DNA of 64,000 nucleotides from a marine gamma proteobacterium HTCC2089 (GCA_905182905.1 CAJJDH010000011.1:1-64000); one strand, 5' to 3'; positions 48,510 through 58,760 are shown, counted from the first letter of the stretch. Notes: a model not told the origin generated them from the sequence alone. Made by a program: numbers and translations.

Positions 48510-48968
48510 TTGCAAGAATTACAAGAAATCTTATGTGATGAAGCTGCCACCGAAAGGTTTGGCGCCGAGCTTCTACCCTTACTCCAGCAAAAATTTCCCG
48601 CTGGTGCGGTAATTTTTTTGCATGGAGATCTAGGTGCTGGCAAAACTACATTTGTCCGTGGCATTCTTCGTGGGCTGGGTTTCCAAGGGGCGGTAAAAAG
48701 CCCAACCTATACGCTAATGGAGCCCTATTTGCTGGACGAATTGGAGGTGTACCATTTCGATTTATACAGGCTGCACTCCCCTCAGGAACTGGAGTTTGTT
48801 GGGTTTGATGAAATTCTTTCGGGTCCTGGTTTGAAACTCCTTGAATGGCCTCAACAAGGTCAATCCTGGTTGCCCGACCCTGATGTAGATATTCATCTTG
48901 AGTTGTATCAACCAGCTGTGAATGCAGATTTCCAGCGTAAAGTGAAAGTGGGTTTTGCGCATACTTAA
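48510..48968 (+). CDS. tsaE: tRNA threonylcarbamoyladenosine biosynthesis protein TsaE
   Basis: TsaE (152 aa) is the ATPase that works with TsaB and TsaD to make t6A at position 37 of ANN-decoding tRNAs. The Walker A motif is GDLGAGKTTFVRG (about 39-51), and SPTYTLMEPY and VYHFDLYRL follow. The start is TTG at 48510. It overlaps amiB by 14 bp, so translation of the two is probably coupled. Confidence 0.94.
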   Translation: MQELQEILCDEAATERFGAELLPLLQQKFPAGAVIFLHGDLGAGKTTFVRGILRGLGFQGAVKSPTYTLMEPYLLDELEVYHFDLYRLHSPQELEFVGFDEILSGPGLKLLEWPQQGQSWLPDPDVDIHLELYQPAVNADFQRKVKVGFAHT

Positions 48969-50310
48969 CTTGCAATACGTTGTCATAAGCGGCGCTCAAG
49001 TTTGTCGGGTGTGGGCTATTTGTCTGCTCATGCTGACCTCTCCAGTGGCGCTTGCGAATGTCCTTGACGGGATTAGAACTCACGAAGCGCCAGATTCTAT
49101 TCGCGTAGTACTCGATGCTCGGCAAGAAACGCAATTCTCTTATTTCGCATTAGAAAACCCCCACCGCATAGTGATCGATTTAAAGAACACGCGGCCCGGT
49201 AAAAAACTCAGTCTTTCCGGTTTAGGTGCGGGGCTCAAAGTCATTAAGGGTATACGCGGAGCGCAGCGGGGTAAAAGCTACCGTATTGTGATTGACACAA
49301 AGCAGCCGTTGTCGGCTAAACCGTTCAAGCTTCGGCCTATCAACCCGTACGGTCATCGCTTAGTAGTGGACTTGTTCTATCCAACAAAAAAGAAACCCAC
49401 CGTGGCCGTGAAAAAACCACAGCCTCAGCCTAAAAATCGTGACGTTGTGATTGCAATAGATGCCGGTCACGGAGGTGAAGACCCGGGAGCATTGGGGCCA
49501 AGAAAAGCTCAGGAAAAGAAGGTTGTGTTGAGTATTGCCAAGCGTACGGCAGATCAAATCAATCGCATGCAGGGTTTCAAGGCAGTACTTATTCGCAAAG
49601 CCGACTACTATATTGGCCACAGAAAGCGCACTGCTCTTGCGCGAGAAAGTCGAGCGGATCTATTTGTCTCTATTCACGCTGATGCCTTTAAACAATCCTC
49701 TGTCAGTGGGGCTTCGGTGTATACCTTATCTGATCGCGGCGCGACGAGTGAGACCGCAAAATGGCTGGCGGAGCGAGCTAACCAGTCCGATATGTTGGGC
49801 GGCGTTGGTAACGTAAACCTCAGCGATAAAGATGCGGTGCTTGCACATGTGCTTTTAGATATGTCTATGGATGGTTATCGAGTTCATAGCATTGGCGTTG
49901 GCGAAGCGGTGCTGCGAAATATGGCTAAGGTCACCAAGCTGCATAAAAAGAAGGTGGAGCAGGCCGGATTTTTGGTTCTTAAGTCCCCGGACATGTCATC
50001 TATTCTCGTCGAAACAGGGTTTATTTCTAATCCGTCAGAAGCAAAAAAGCTGGCGCAGACCAAGCACCAGATCAAGTTAGCCAAAGCAATTGCTGATGGT
50101 ATTGGCGAATACATGCGTGCAAATCCGCCTCCTTCCACATTTCTTGCAGCTCGGCGGTCCGAATTACGCTACACAATTTCGCCAGGCGATACGCTATCGG
50201 AAATTGCCGACCGTTATGGAGTTTCTGCCGCTGCATTGAAGCGGCGGAACAAGTTGGCCAGTGATCGTATTCGTGTTGGTCAAAGAATTTATATCCCTCG
50301 TGGAGCCTAG
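48955..50310 (+). CDS. amiB: N-acetylmuramoyl-L-alanine amidase AmiB/AmiC type
   Basis: This periplasmic amidase (451 aa) splits septal peptidoglycan during daughter-cell separation. A signal peptide ends near SPVALA (about residues 14-35). An AMIN domain (about 40-135) directs it to the division site. The Zn amidase_3 domain has AIDAGHGGEDPGALG and VETGFISNPSEAK with the catalytic Glu, plus an inserted regulatory helix region. A single LysM repeat forms the C terminus (RYTISPGDTLSEIADRYGVS). The start is TTG at 48955 within the end of tsaE; TTG at 48970 is an alternative. Confidence 0.95.
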   Translation: MRILNLQYVVISGAQVCRVWAICLLMLTSPVALANVLDGIRTHEAPDSIRVVLDARQETQFSYFALENPHRIVIDLKNTRPGKKLSLSGLGAGLKVIKGIRGAQRGKSYRIVIDTKQPLSAKPFKLRPINPYGHRLVVDLFYPTKKKPTVAVKKPQPQPKNRDVVIAIDAGHGGEDPGALGPRKAQEKKVVLSIAKRTADQINRMQGFKAVLIRKADYYIGHRKRTALARESRADLFVSIHADAFKQSSVSGASVYTLSDRGATSETAKWLAERANQSDMLGGVGNVNLSDKDAVLAHVLLDMSMDGYRVHSIGVGEAVLRNMAKVTKLHKKKVEQAGFLVLKSPDMSSILVETGFISNPSEAKKLAQTKHQIKLAKAIADGIGEYMRANPPPSTFLAARRSELRYTISPGDTLSEIADRYGVSAAALKRRNKLASDRIRVGQRIYIPRGA

Positions 50311-50311
50311 T

Positions 50312-52174
50312 ATGCAACGTGTTAAACGGTTGAGTTCATTTGTAGCAGACCAAATTGCGGCGGGCGAGGTAGTTGAACGCCCAGCTTCAATCGTTAAAGA
50401 ATTATTAGAAAATAGTCTTGATGCTGGCGCTTCTAATATAGAGGTTCGTTCGGAAGCCGGTGGAGTGGGACTAATCTGGGTGCGCGATAATGGTTCAGGC
50501 ATTCATAGCGAAGATTTGCCCTTGGCATTAGAGCGTCACGCAACCAGTAAAATTACCGGCGCTGATGATTTGATCGGTATAAGTAGCCTTGGCTTTCGCG
50601 GCGAGGCGCTGGCGAGCTTGGCGTCAGTCGCTAGAGTAAAACTCAGTTCATCTACTAACGCTGATGACGGCGGCTGGCATTTGGAAAGTCACGGCGGTAG
50701 TGAAATTTCTACCGGCCCAATTGCGCATAATCAGGGCACCACGGTTGAAGTTCGCGATCTGTTTTTTAACACGCCAGCCCGACGTAAGTTTCTTAAAGCT
50801 GAAAGAACCGAAGCCCATCAAATTGATCTAGTGCTGCGGCGTATGAGCCTTGCGCATATGGATGTGGGTTTCACCCTGCAACAGACGCGGGAGAGCGGTA
50901 CCGCAGGTAAAGCGACTCGACCATTGGTGCTCGCTGCGGGCAACACAGAAGATCGATTAAGTCGTGTGCTTAGTGCTGACTTCGTTGAACAATCTGTCTT
51001 CATTGATGAAAGTAATCATGACTACCGCATTTACGGTTGGGTGGGTTTGCCAAGTCATAATAGAAGACAAATGGACCAACAATATTTTTACGTAAATGGG
51101 CGTGCGATACGTGACAAGTTGGTAGGTCATGCCATTCGCCAAGCCTATAGCGATGTCATGTTTCATGGACGTCACCCAGTGTACGTAATATTTCTTCAGC
51201 TGCCGCAAGAACTAGTGGACGTAAACGTACACCCAACAAAGCACGAAGTGCGCTTTCGTGATGCGCGCCAAGTTCACGACTTTATATTTAGTTCGTTGAA
51301 CCGCGCACTGCGTAACCTGCGGCCCGGTACACCTCATGGTAGCGGTGGTACTGAACAAAATGTAGCAGCAGAGCATAATCAGTGGGTAGGTGCGCCTTCG
51401 CCACGGCAACAACAAGAAATGGGATTGCCCGCCAATTCAGCGGGGTCGAATGCTCACGGGAAGCAAATGCACCCCAATTCCATGGGGCGCTCCATTGGTC
51501 CGGAGGGTGGCTTGGTACAATTGGTTGCTGAGGAAAATCCTCAATGGTTGCAGTCTGCCCCCTCAATAGCAGGCGCTGAACAAGCTGGAACTCCGCCACT
51601 TGGATATGCTGTTGCGCAAATCCACGGTATTTATGTATTAGCCCAGAATGCTGAAGGGTTGGTGGTAGTTGATATGCACGCCGCTCACGAACGTATTGTC
51701 TACGAAAAAATGAAGCGCGAAGCTGCTCGAGACGGTATTGCAAGACAGCGATTATTGGTGCCGCTGACAGTGGCGGTCAGTGAGTCTGACGCGGACATGG
51801 TCGAGGACTTTGGTGAAAGATTGGCAGAAAGTGGATTGCTAGTTGAGCGTATGGGTCGAGATAGTGTTGTGGTGCGCGAAGTGCCCCTGTTGCTAGGTAA
51901 AGCTGATGTAGGTCAATTGGTGAAAGATCTGATTGCTGAGATGAGCGAGTTCGGCACCAGTGAAGAACTCAACAGAACACAGTTGGATATACTGGCCACG
52001 CTCGCTTGCCGAGGGTCTCTTCGAGCACATAGACAGTTAACGCTACCGGAGATGAATGGTTTGTTACGCGAGATGGAACAAACTGAAAACGCAGGACTTT
52101 GTAATCACGGCAGACCAACTTTTCTACTGCGCAGTTTGTCTGAGTTAGACAAACTATTTTTGCGCGGTCAGTAG
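50312..52174 (+). CDS. mutL: DNA mismatch repair protein MutL
   Basis: MutL (620 aa) couples mismatch recognition by MutS to strand incision. The GHKL ATPase motifs are present: ELLENSLDAGASN, RDNGSGI and GFRGEALASLASV. A variable linker spans about 335-430, and the C-terminal dimerisation domain follows. I see no DQHA(X)2E(X)4E endonuclease motif, so it fits the MutH-type or an endonuclease-lacking MutL. ATG at 50312 has GTGGAG at good spacing and starts MQRVKRLSSFVADQIAAGE as usual; an upstream start at 50261 would only add non-homologous residues inside amiB. Confidence 0.96.
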   Translation: MQRVKRLSSFVADQIAAGEVVERPASIVKELLENSLDAGASNIEVRSEAGGVGLIWVRDNGSGIHSEDLPLALERHATSKITGADDLIGISSLGFRGEALASLASVARVKLSSSTNADDGGWHLESHGGSEISTGPIAHNQGTTVEVRDLFFNTPARRKFLKAERTEAHQIDLVLRRMSLAHMDVGFTLQQTRESGTAGKATRPLVLAAGNTEDRLSRVLSADFVEQSVFIDESNHDYRIYGWVGLPSHNRRQMDQQYFYVNGRAIRDKLVGHAIRQAYSDVMFHGRHPVYVIFLQLPQELVDVNVHPTKHEVRFRDARQVHDFIFSSLNRALRNLRPGTPHGSGGTEQNVAAEHNQWVGAPSPRQQQEMGLPANSAGSNAHGKQMHPNSMGRSIGPEGGLVQLVAEENPQWLQSAPSIAGAEQAGTPPLGYAVAQIHGIYVLAQNAEGLVVVDMHAAHERIVYEKMKREAARDGIARQRLLVPLTVAVSESDADMVEDFGERLAESGLLVERMGRDSVVVREVPLLLGKADVGQLVKDLIAEMSEFGTSEELNRTQLDILATLACRGSLRAHRQLTLPEMNGLLREMEQTENAGLCNHGRPTFLLRSLSELDKLFLRGQ

Positions 52175-52243
52175 TCTATTGGTGCCTACTTCAAACAGCC
52201 AATCAATAGAGCGTGGCGACAATGTCCAAATGTCCAAAGCGAA

Positions 52244-53206
52244 ATGACCAAAAGTCTTAAAAAAGTTGTCATCATCATCGGTCCCACGGCGGCAGGAAAA
52301 ACTGCCGCAGCCATGGGCGCACAAGATCTCCTTGGGGGGCAATCCAAAGCGCAGCTGATCAGCGCAGATTCTGCGATGATTTATAAAGGTATGGATATTG
52401 GCACTGCCAAGCCCACAAACGATGAATTGGCAGCGTACCCCCATGAATTGGTGAGCATCTTAGACCCCAAAGAAATTTATTCAGCCGCTGACTTTGTTCG
52501 CGACGCAGATATACAGATTGCCGACGCGCTGGCAAAAGGTAAGACGCCGATAATAGTTGGTGGCACCATGCTTTACGTTAAGTGCTTTCTCGACGGCATA
52601 GCGAAACTACCGGATGCAGATGATGCCATCAGGCAAACGTTAGTTGATGAATTACATTCCCGGGGTGGCCAAGCGTTGCATGATGAGTTAGCTCGCATAG
52701 ACCCAGCAGCGGCAGCGAACATTCACCCGAATAATCACCAAAGGTTACTGCGTGGCCTGGAAGTTGTGCGACTTACAGGTAGGTCAATGTCGGAGCAGTG
52801 GGCAGACCAAGCGGGCTCATCCGCCAAAGAAAGGCTAAATATTGAAACCGTATTGCTGGGCATTTTGCCAACCCAACGGGCGTTATTGCATGAACGTATT
52901 GAGTATAGGTTTGATCAAATGCTCGGCGCGGGGTTTCTAGATGAAGTGCGTACATTACACAGCCGCAGTGATTTGCATGAGGATCTACCGTCGATTAGAG
53001 CGGTAGGTTATCGACAAGGCTGGCAATTTCTAGCTGGCGAAATTGATGCTCAGGCAATGCGTGACAAAGCGATAGTAGCAACACGGCAGCTAGCCAAGCG
53101 TCAAATGACTTGGATGCGTCAGTGGCCGGGTCTGGAAAGCTGCGTTACAGACCAACCTGAGGAGGTTGCGAAGAGGGCGGTGGAGCATTTAGCCTTTTCA
53201 AACTAG
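52244..53206 (+). CDS. miaA: tRNA dimethylallyltransferase
   Basis: MiaA (320 aa) adds the isopentenyl group to A37 of tRNAs reading UNN codons. The P-loop is GPTAAGKT (about 13-20), and SADSAMIYKGMDIGTAKP carries the conserved catalytic Asp. RAVGYRQGW and the C-terminal RQLAKRQMTWMR are typical. It starts 69 bp after mutL and comes before hfq, as in E. coli and Pseudomonas. Confidence 0.96.
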   Translation: MTKSLKKVVIIIGPTAAGKTAAAMGAQDLLGGQSKAQLISADSAMIYKGMDIGTAKPTNDELAAYPHELVSILDPKEIYSAADFVRDADIQIADALAKGKTPIIVGGTMLYVKCFLDGIAKLPDADDAIRQTLVDELHSRGGQALHDELARIDPAAAANIHPNNHQRLLRGLEVVRLTGRSMSEQWADQAGSSAKERLNIETVLLGILPTQRALLHERIEYRFDQMLGAGFLDEVRTLHSRSDLHEDLPSIRAVGYRQGWQFLAGEIDAQAMRDKAIVATRQLAKRQMTWMRQWPGLESCVTDQPEEVAKRAVEHLAFSN

Positions 53207-53598
53207 GATTCTTTTGTCCCATTACCTAGAGGCCTGTGAACATTACGCAGGTAAATAAAAAACCTGTTCATTTAATGCTAAATCAGCATGGAATTTTCTA
53301 GGTTCCGTGATATTTTGAGCCCCGTTCTGCTGGCTACAGCTTCGAGGTATGTGAACCTGTCGAAAAATATAACCGTCTATCCGATAGTCGCAGCAAAATG
53401 GTCTTCAAGGGGTGTAAAAACCAAGCTCGCTATGGCGCTCGTCTCGTCGATGTCCATTTGCGAAGTATGGTGGTATTTGCAATTTGCTAAGGCTACATAA
53501 GGAAGCTAATAGTTAAGCTGGATTAACTTCAGCAATACAGAAGAAAGCGTTAAGCAGAACCAAGAACAAAAACCTGATTAGAATAAATGGAGCTCGAA
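53207..53598 (+). other. 392-bp region upstream of hfq
   Basis: This stretch carries no gene I can support. One frame of 70 codons (53288-53500) lacks a ribosome binding site and any recognisable motif. Short imperfect inverted repeats such as CAGGT/ACCTG near 53250 have no T tract. By analogy with other genomes it probably holds hfq promoters and a long leader, but I cannot point to a definite -35/-10 pair. Confidence 0.5.
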
Positions 53599-53835
53599 AT
53601 GTCCAAGGGACATACATTACAAGACCCTTACCTCAACGCGCTACGCAAAGAACGAATCCCAGTCTCGATTTTCCTAGTCAATGGAATAAAGCTTCAGGGT
53701 CACATCGAATCTTTTGACCAGTTTGTGATTTTATTGAAAAATTCAGTCAGCCAAATGGTTTATAAGCATGCTGTTTCAACGGTTGTACCAGCGCGTAATG
53801 TAAAACTTGCTGAGACTGAAACAGATGAAGGCTAG
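53599..53835 (+). CDS. hfq: RNA chaperone Hfq
   Basis: Hfq (78 aa) forms the hexameric ring that pairs small RNAs with mRNAs. Known RNA-contact residues are in place: Gln8, Phe42 and Tyr55-Lys56-His57 ([11 protein letters not shown]). The C-terminal tail after the Sm core is short and acidic, as in Pseudomonas rather than E. coli. ATG at 53599 is chosen because GGAG lies 6 nt upstream and [13 protein letters not shown] is the universal start; an in-frame ATG at 53587 lacks a ribosome binding site. It heads the hfq-hflX-hflKC run. Confidence 0.97.
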   Translation: MSKGHTLQDPYLNALRKERIPVSIFLVNGIKLQGHIESFDQFVILLKNSVSQMVYKHAVSTVVPARNVKLAETETDEG

Positions 53836-54127
53836 CTAATCCAGTTCCAGATATTGAATGATAGAAGTAGTCGCACGCCTGTCGTTCAACTGAACTGGCC
53901 TGTTGGCCACTGTAGTGTAAAACACAAGGCTCCTCTAATTTAACACTCCTCCCAGCGATTGAAGTGACCTCATTTAGCAGGCCAAGGATTCATAAGTAAT
54001 ACACCTCTTGAATTTGCTACATTCAACACCATTATTCCTTGCGTGAAGAGATTGCAAACAACCTACAAGTCGTTGAACAATCATCAATGCACATTTTCTA
54101 AAGTTAACCTCAAAACTATGAGCACTA

Positions 54128-55396
54128 ATGCTATTTGAACGCCCGGAAGCCGGAAGACGCGCATTGCTTCTTCAGGTGGAATTACGCAAAGCGGATAATC
54201 CAGATGGCGACGAGCTAGCTGAACTTGCACGTTCTGCGGAGCTAATAGTGGTTGATACCGTGGTTGCCCGGCGTGAAGCGCCGGATTCGCGTTGGTTTGT
54301 GGGTAGTGGCAAGGTCCAAGAGCTCAAAGCGCAGCTTGCCTACACTGACGCAGAGATACTGCTTACTAACCATGACTTATCTCCAGGTCAGCAGCGCAAC
54401 CTTGAGCAAGAGTTAGATTGCCGGCTGATTACCCGAACAGAGCTTATCTTAACTATTTTTGCTGAACGCGCACGAAGCCATGAGGGACAGCTACAGGTTG
54501 AACTGGCGCAACTAAAGCATGCCCAAACTCGATTAGTACGTGGTTGGACGCACCTTGATAGGCAAAAAGGTGGCATTGGTTTGCGTGGGGCGGGCGAAAA
54601 ACAAATTGAGTTAGATCAGCGAATGCTGGCTGAGCGCGTTAAAGCAACGGAGCAAAAGTTACGTGATGTGGGTAAGCGGCGTGAACAAAATCGGCGCGGG
54701 CGTAATAGACGTGGTACGCCTACGGTGTCGCTGGTAGGTTACACTAATGCCGGCAAATCGACTCTTTTCAATGCCGTGACTCATGCAGATGTCTTGGCTG
54801 AAGACAAATTATTTGCCACGCTAGATCCAACTATGCGGCGCATTAACGTGCCCGGTGCAGGAGAGGTGGTTTTAACTGATACAGTAGGTTTCGTCAGTTC
54901 GCTACCCCACGCCTTAGTGGAAGCATTTAAGGCTACGCTTGAAGAAGTGGTACACTCAGACCTGTTGCTGCATGTGGTGGATATTGCTGACCCAAATTGG
55001 CAAGAGCGCACAGAACAAGTGGAAGCTGTGTTAAAGGAAATTGGGGCTGGAGAAGCGCCAAGTATCCGAGTAATGAACAAGGCTGACATGCTTTCAAAAG
55101 AGCAAAGGGCTCAATTTGAGCAGTCAGACCGTTTGGTTTCGGCTGTTAAAGGCCAAGGGCTAGAAGAATTAATGCAGTTTATTGGTAGCGCTTTAGGTGT
55201 AGTGGCACCGCACGAGGTGCTACTAGGGGCCGGAGATGGTAAAACTAGAGCATGGTTATATCAGTCAGGGGCAGTTTTAGACGAAACTTTGCTGACAGAT
55301 GGTAGCGTGCAGCTTACAGTACAGGCTGACGAGCAATTGCTCGGCCAGCTTAAGAAAAAATCAAATGTGCAGTTACAGGAAAGTGTTACGAAGTAG
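54128..55396 (+). CDS. hflX: ribosome-associated GTPase HflX
   Basis: HflX (422 aa) binds the 50S subunit and splits stalled 70S ribosomes, notably after heat stress. The N-terminal domain (about 1-180) contains GSGKVQEL and the basic coiled segment with RLVRGWTHLDRQKGG. The G domain follows with G1 GYTNAGKSTLFN, G3 DTVGFV and G4 NKAD. The 292-bp gap from hfq is unusually wide for this pair and contains no gene. hflK starts 100 bp downstream. Confidence 0.95.
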   Translation: MLFERPEAGRRALLLQVELRKADNPDGDELAELARSAELIVVDTVVARREAPDSRWFVGSGKVQELKAQLAYTDAEILLTNHDLSPGQQRNLEQELDCRLITRTELILTIFAERARSHEGQLQVELAQLKHAQTRLVRGWTHLDRQKGGIGLRGAGEKQIELDQRMLAERVKATEQKLRDVGKRREQNRRGRNRRGTPTVSLVGYTNAGKSTLFNAVTHADVLAEDKLFATLDPTMRRINVPGAGEVVLTDTVGFVSSLPHALVEAFKATLEEVVHSDLLLHVVDIADPNWQERTEQVEAVLKEIGAGEAPSIRVMNKADMLSKEQRAQFEQSDRLVSAVKGQGLEELMQFIGSALGVVAPHEVLLGAGDGKTRAWLYQSGAVLDETLLTDGSVQLTVQADEQLLGQLKKKSNVQLQESVTK

Positions 55397-55496
55397 ATCT
55401 TAAATGCTACTAGTTAGACACTGTCCAATAACTGGGCGCGATTGAGCGCCAAAAGAATGTTAAAACAGCAAGTAAAACGATGCGGAGCAAATAATC

Positions 55497-56639
55497 ATGG
55501 CTTGGAATGAATCAGGCGGTGGAGACAAGGACCCTTGGGGTAATCGCGGCGATCAAGGTCCTCCAGATCTCGATGAGGCGATACGTAAATTACAGGGTCA
55601 GTTGTCTGGCTTATTCGGTGGCGGCGGTTCGACAGGTGGTAGCAGTAGTGGTGGACTATCTGCTGGTTCCATTGGCCTTCTGCTAGTTGTCTTAGCGGGT
55701 TTATATACCTTTAGTGGCGTATACCAAGTGGACGAGCAAGAGCGTGGTGTGGTTTTTCGCTTCGGCAAAGTGATGGAGCAAGAAATAACGCCAGGGTTGC
55801 ATTGGAATCCACCACTTATCGATCAGGTGGAATTAGTCAATGTGACTCAAGTTCAGTCGCACAGTCACCAAGCGTCTATGCTTACCAAAGACGAAAATAT
55901 TGTTGATATCAGTCTTACCGTGCAGTGGGTTATTGCAAGTGCGGCAGATTATCTGATCAATGTTCGTGACCCAAAGAAGAGCTTAGACCAAGCTACTGAA
56001 AGTGCGCTACGTCATGTTGCTGGTTCCTCAACAATGGATCAGGTTATTACTGATGGCCGCGAAGCGATAGCCATTGAGGTCCAAGAGCGACTGCGTTCCT
56101 ATTTGAGTATGTATGGCACAGGTATTGATATCACAAAGGTGAATATTGATCGCAGTGCTCCGCCCGTACAAGTGCAAGAAGCGTTCAACGATGTACAAAA
56201 AGCTAAAGAAGATCAGCAAAAGTTCATTAACCAAGCTACAGCATACTCTCAACAAATAGTCCCTGAAGCTCGTGGTAAGGCTCAGCGCCAGCTTGAAGAA
56301 GCTCAAGCGTATAGAGATCGTGTAATTGCGCGATCAGAAGGTGAGGCAGAGCGCTTTGAAAAACTACTCGGCGAATATCGCGGCGCAAAACAAGTAACTA
56401 GAGATCGCCTCTATATAGACGCGCTAGAAAACGTCTTTAAGAACGCGAGCAAAGTTATGGTGGATGTAGAAGGTGGTAACAACATGATGTACTTACCTCT
56501 AGATAAACTGACACAACAAAGTGGCGGCAACAATGCGCCTTCAACTGACGTCAACGCGCTGCGCCGCGAGGTAGAGCAATTACGCCGGGATGTGGGTAAT
56601 AGCCGGTCAGTTTCCAATAACCGAATCAGAAGTAATTAG
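55497..56639 (+). CDS. hflK: FtsH protease modulator HflK
   Basis: HflK (380 aa) is an SPFH-domain protein that forms a large periplasmic cage with HflC around FtsH and limits its proteolysis. A Gly/Asp-rich cytoplasmic N terminus (about 1-55) precedes one membrane segment (57-75). The SPFH domain follows with ERGVVFRFGKVMEQEITPGLHW, then a long charged coiled coil and a Gln/Asn-rich tail. hflC starts 11 bp later. Confidence 0.96.
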   Translation: MAWNESGGGDKDPWGNRGDQGPPDLDEAIRKLQGQLSGLFGGGGSTGGSSSGGLSAGSIGLLLVVLAGLYTFSGVYQVDEQERGVVFRFGKVMEQEITPGLHWNPPLIDQVELVNVTQVQSHSHQASMLTKDENIVDISLTVQWVIASAADYLINVRDPKKSLDQATESALRHVAGSSTMDQVITDGREAIAIEVQERLRSYLSMYGTGIDITKVNIDRSAPPVQVQEAFNDVQKAKEDQQKFINQATAYSQQIVPEARGKAQRQLEEAQAYRDRVIARSEGEAERFEKLLGEYRGAKQVTRDRLYIDALENVFKNASKVMVDVEGGNNMMYLPLDKLTQQSGGNNAPSTDVNALRREVEQLRRDVGNSRSVSNNRIRSN

Positions 56640-56650
56640 GAGAATTTGAG

Positions 56651-57529
56651 ATGCCTACAAAAACCCTATTATTTGTCGTTTTAGTTCTGTTGGGTGTTGG
56701 ACTGTTCAATCAGACCGCTTACAGAGTTTTAGAAACAGAAAAAGCCATTTTGCTCGAGTTTGGTAATTTGGTAGATGCGTCCATTGAGCCAGGCTTACAC
56801 TTCAAACTACCGGTGGCGGAAGAAGTGAAGAAGTTTGATGCACGGGTGCTGACATTAGATTCTAAAGGTGAGACTTACTACACCCTAGAAAAGAAGCCGT
56901 TGATTGTGGATTCGTTTGTGAAATGGCGCGTAGCAGATATCGAGAAGTTTTATACCGGCACATCTTTTGATGAGCGCCGCGCAGAACGTTTGTTGCAAGA
57001 GCGTACTAACGAAGGTTTGCGTAACCAAATCAGTAAGCGTGTTATGCAAGAGGTTATTTCAGGTCAGCGTGACGAGTTAATGAGCGATCTACGCGAAGAC
57101 TTAGACCGTGTTATGCGCGAGTCAGTTGGTGTTGAAGTAGTTGATGTTCGCGTAAAGAAGATCGATCTACCTTCTGAGGTATCTAGCACAGTTTATGAGC
57201 GTATGAACTCCGAGCGAGAAATTGAGGCGCGGCAATATAGAGCGGAAGGCCAAGAGAAAGCTTTGGCAATTCGCGCTAAAGCAGATCGTGATGCGGTTGT
57301 GCTAGAGGCTGAGGCCTATAGAGAAAGCGAACAACTACGTGGCGATGGTGACGCAAAAGCAGCAAATGTTTACGCAAGTGCTTATAATAAGGACCCTGAG
57401 TTCTATAGCTTTTATCGCAGCATCAATGCATATAGCGAAGTATTCAATAATAAGAGCGATTTGCTTGTACTTGATCCAAGCAGTGACTTCTTCAAATACC
57501 TACAAAGCGGCGACGGTAAAAATCGCTAG
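56651..57529 (+). CDS. hflC: FtsH protease modulator HflC
   Basis: HflC (292 aa) partners HflK in the FtsH-HflKC membrane complex. A single N-terminal membrane segment (about 4-22, TLLFVVLVLLGVGLF) is followed by the SPFH domain (EKAILLEFGNLV, EPGLHFKLP). A coiled coil rich in RAEGQEKALAIRAKADRD and the conserved FYSFYRSINAY follow. The gene is cotranscribed with hflK and leads into hisZ after 36 bp. Confidence 0.96.
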   Translation: MPTKTLLFVVLVLLGVGLFNQTAYRVLETEKAILLEFGNLVDASIEPGLHFKLPVAEEVKKFDARVLTLDSKGETYYTLEKKPLIVDSFVKWRVADIEKFYTGTSFDERRAERLLQERTNEGLRNQISKRVMQEVISGQRDELMSDLREDLDRVMRESVGVEVVDVRVKKIDLPSEVSSTVYERMNSEREIEARQYRAEGQEKALAIRAKADRDAVVLEAEAYRESEQLRGDGDAKAANVYASAYNKDPEFYSFYRSINAYSEVFNNKSDLLVLDPSSDFFKYLQSGDGKNR

Positions 57530-57565
57530 TCAGAACATATAAATACATAAATATATAAGAAATAG

Positions 57566-58732
57566 ATGAGTACACACTGGCGTCTACCCCGGGGGGTAGA
57601 CGAACTTCTACCGCCGCGCGCATGGGATTTAGAGATCTTACGACGGCGTGTACTCGACGTCTTTGTAGCTTGGGGGTTCGACTATGTAGATCCTCCACTA
57701 ATCGAGTATCTCGACGCTTTACTTGTTGGTAGTGGTGAAGATTTAGATCTACAAACTTTGAAAGTTGTAGATCAGGTGAGTGGCCGCCAGCTTGGTGTTA
57801 GAGCAGATATGACTTCTCAAGCCGTGCGGATTGATGCCCACAGTATAGTAACTGACGGCGTACAACGTCTTTGTTATGCCGGCCCTGTAGTTTTTGCTAG
57901 CCCGCAAAACCCCCAATCCTCCAGAGTTCCTCTAAAAGCGGGAGCTGAAATTTTTGGTGCGCCAAGTTTGGTGGCAGATGCAGAAGTCATTGCACTAATG
58001 CTTGAAGTGATGGGTATCGCGCAAATTCAGCAGCCGGTGTTACTACTTGGTCATATGGGCATATACCGAAATCTAGTCACGGATTTGATCGCTAGAAAAA
58101 TTCTCCGCAGCGAAGATCAGCAAGAACTCTTCAGTTGTATTCAACGCAAAGGTGAGTCCGATATCCTCAATTTATTGGGCAATTCTAAGCAAGCGCAAAT
58201 GATGGCAGCTCTGCCAAACCTTATGGGTGATGTGGGCGCGCTAGATGAGGCGCGTAAAGTTTTAGCAAACGCACCAGCACCCGTGCACAGCGCCCTAGAT
58301 GAGCTAGCAACTTTAGCGAATATGATCACTATCGATAAAACCGAAGTAGATCTGAGAATTGATGTGTCCGAGTTATCCGGTTACGGCTATCACAACGGCC
58401 CAGTGTTTGCGGTATATCACCCAGAACATGGTCAAGCGTTGGCACAAGGCGGCCGGTATGATGGAGTTGGTAAAGTGTTTGGGAGAGCAAGACCGGCAAC
58501 CGGTTTTGACCTTAGTTTAAAACAGCTGCTAGGTGCTAGTTCCACCGCACTGCCCGTGTACTTCGCGCCCTATGTTGTAGAAGAAGAGCGCGCTGATTTG
58601 TTTGTAGCTGTCACCCAGCTCAGAGCCCAAGGTTCTCGAGTAGTGGTCGCGTTATCTGCCGAAGAAGTTCCGCCAAGCAATTGTGTTGGCAAGCTAGAAA
58701 ATCAATCCGGTCACTGGCAACTGACCACATAA
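57566..58732 (+). CDS. hisZ: ATP phosphoribosyltransferase regulatory subunit HisZ
   Basis: HisZ (388 aa) is a HisRS-like protein without synthetase activity that activates the short form of HisG, the first enzyme of histidine synthesis. The start WRLPRGVDELLPPRAWDLE resembles motif 1, and VRADMTSQAVRID and GGRYDGVG match the class II core. The anticodon-binding domain is reduced. Its position between hflC and purA is conserved in Pseudomonas and relatives. It predicts a short HisG elsewhere in the genome. Confidence 0.93.
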   Translation: MSTHWRLPRGVDELLPPRAWDLEILRRRVLDVFVAWGFDYVDPPLIEYLDALLVGSGEDLDLQTLKVVDQVSGRQLGVRADMTSQAVRIDAHSIVTDGVQRLCYAGPVVFASPQNPQSSRVPLKAGAEIFGAPSLVADAEVIALMLEVMGIAQIQQPVLLLGHMGIYRNLVTDLIARKILRSEDQQELFSCIQRKGESDILNLLGNSKQAQMMAALPNLMGDVGALDEARKVLANAPAPVHSALDELATLANMITIDKTEVDLRIDVSELSGYGYHNGPVFAVYHPEHGQALAQGGRYDGVGKVFGRARPATGFDLSLKQLLGASSTALPVYFAPYVVEEERADLFVAVTQLRAQGSRVVVALSAEEVPPSNCVGKLENQSGHWQLTT

Positions 58733-58760
58733 AGCTGACTAAAACTCAGAACATAATTAA

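Noticed and set aside
53288-53500. 70-codon reading frame upstream of hfq
   Set aside because: It has no ribosome binding site and no recognisable motif, and it lies in a probable leader or promoter region.
53896-53909. TGGCC/GGCCA hairpin after hfq as terminator
   Set aside because: The stem is only 5 bp and no T tract follows.
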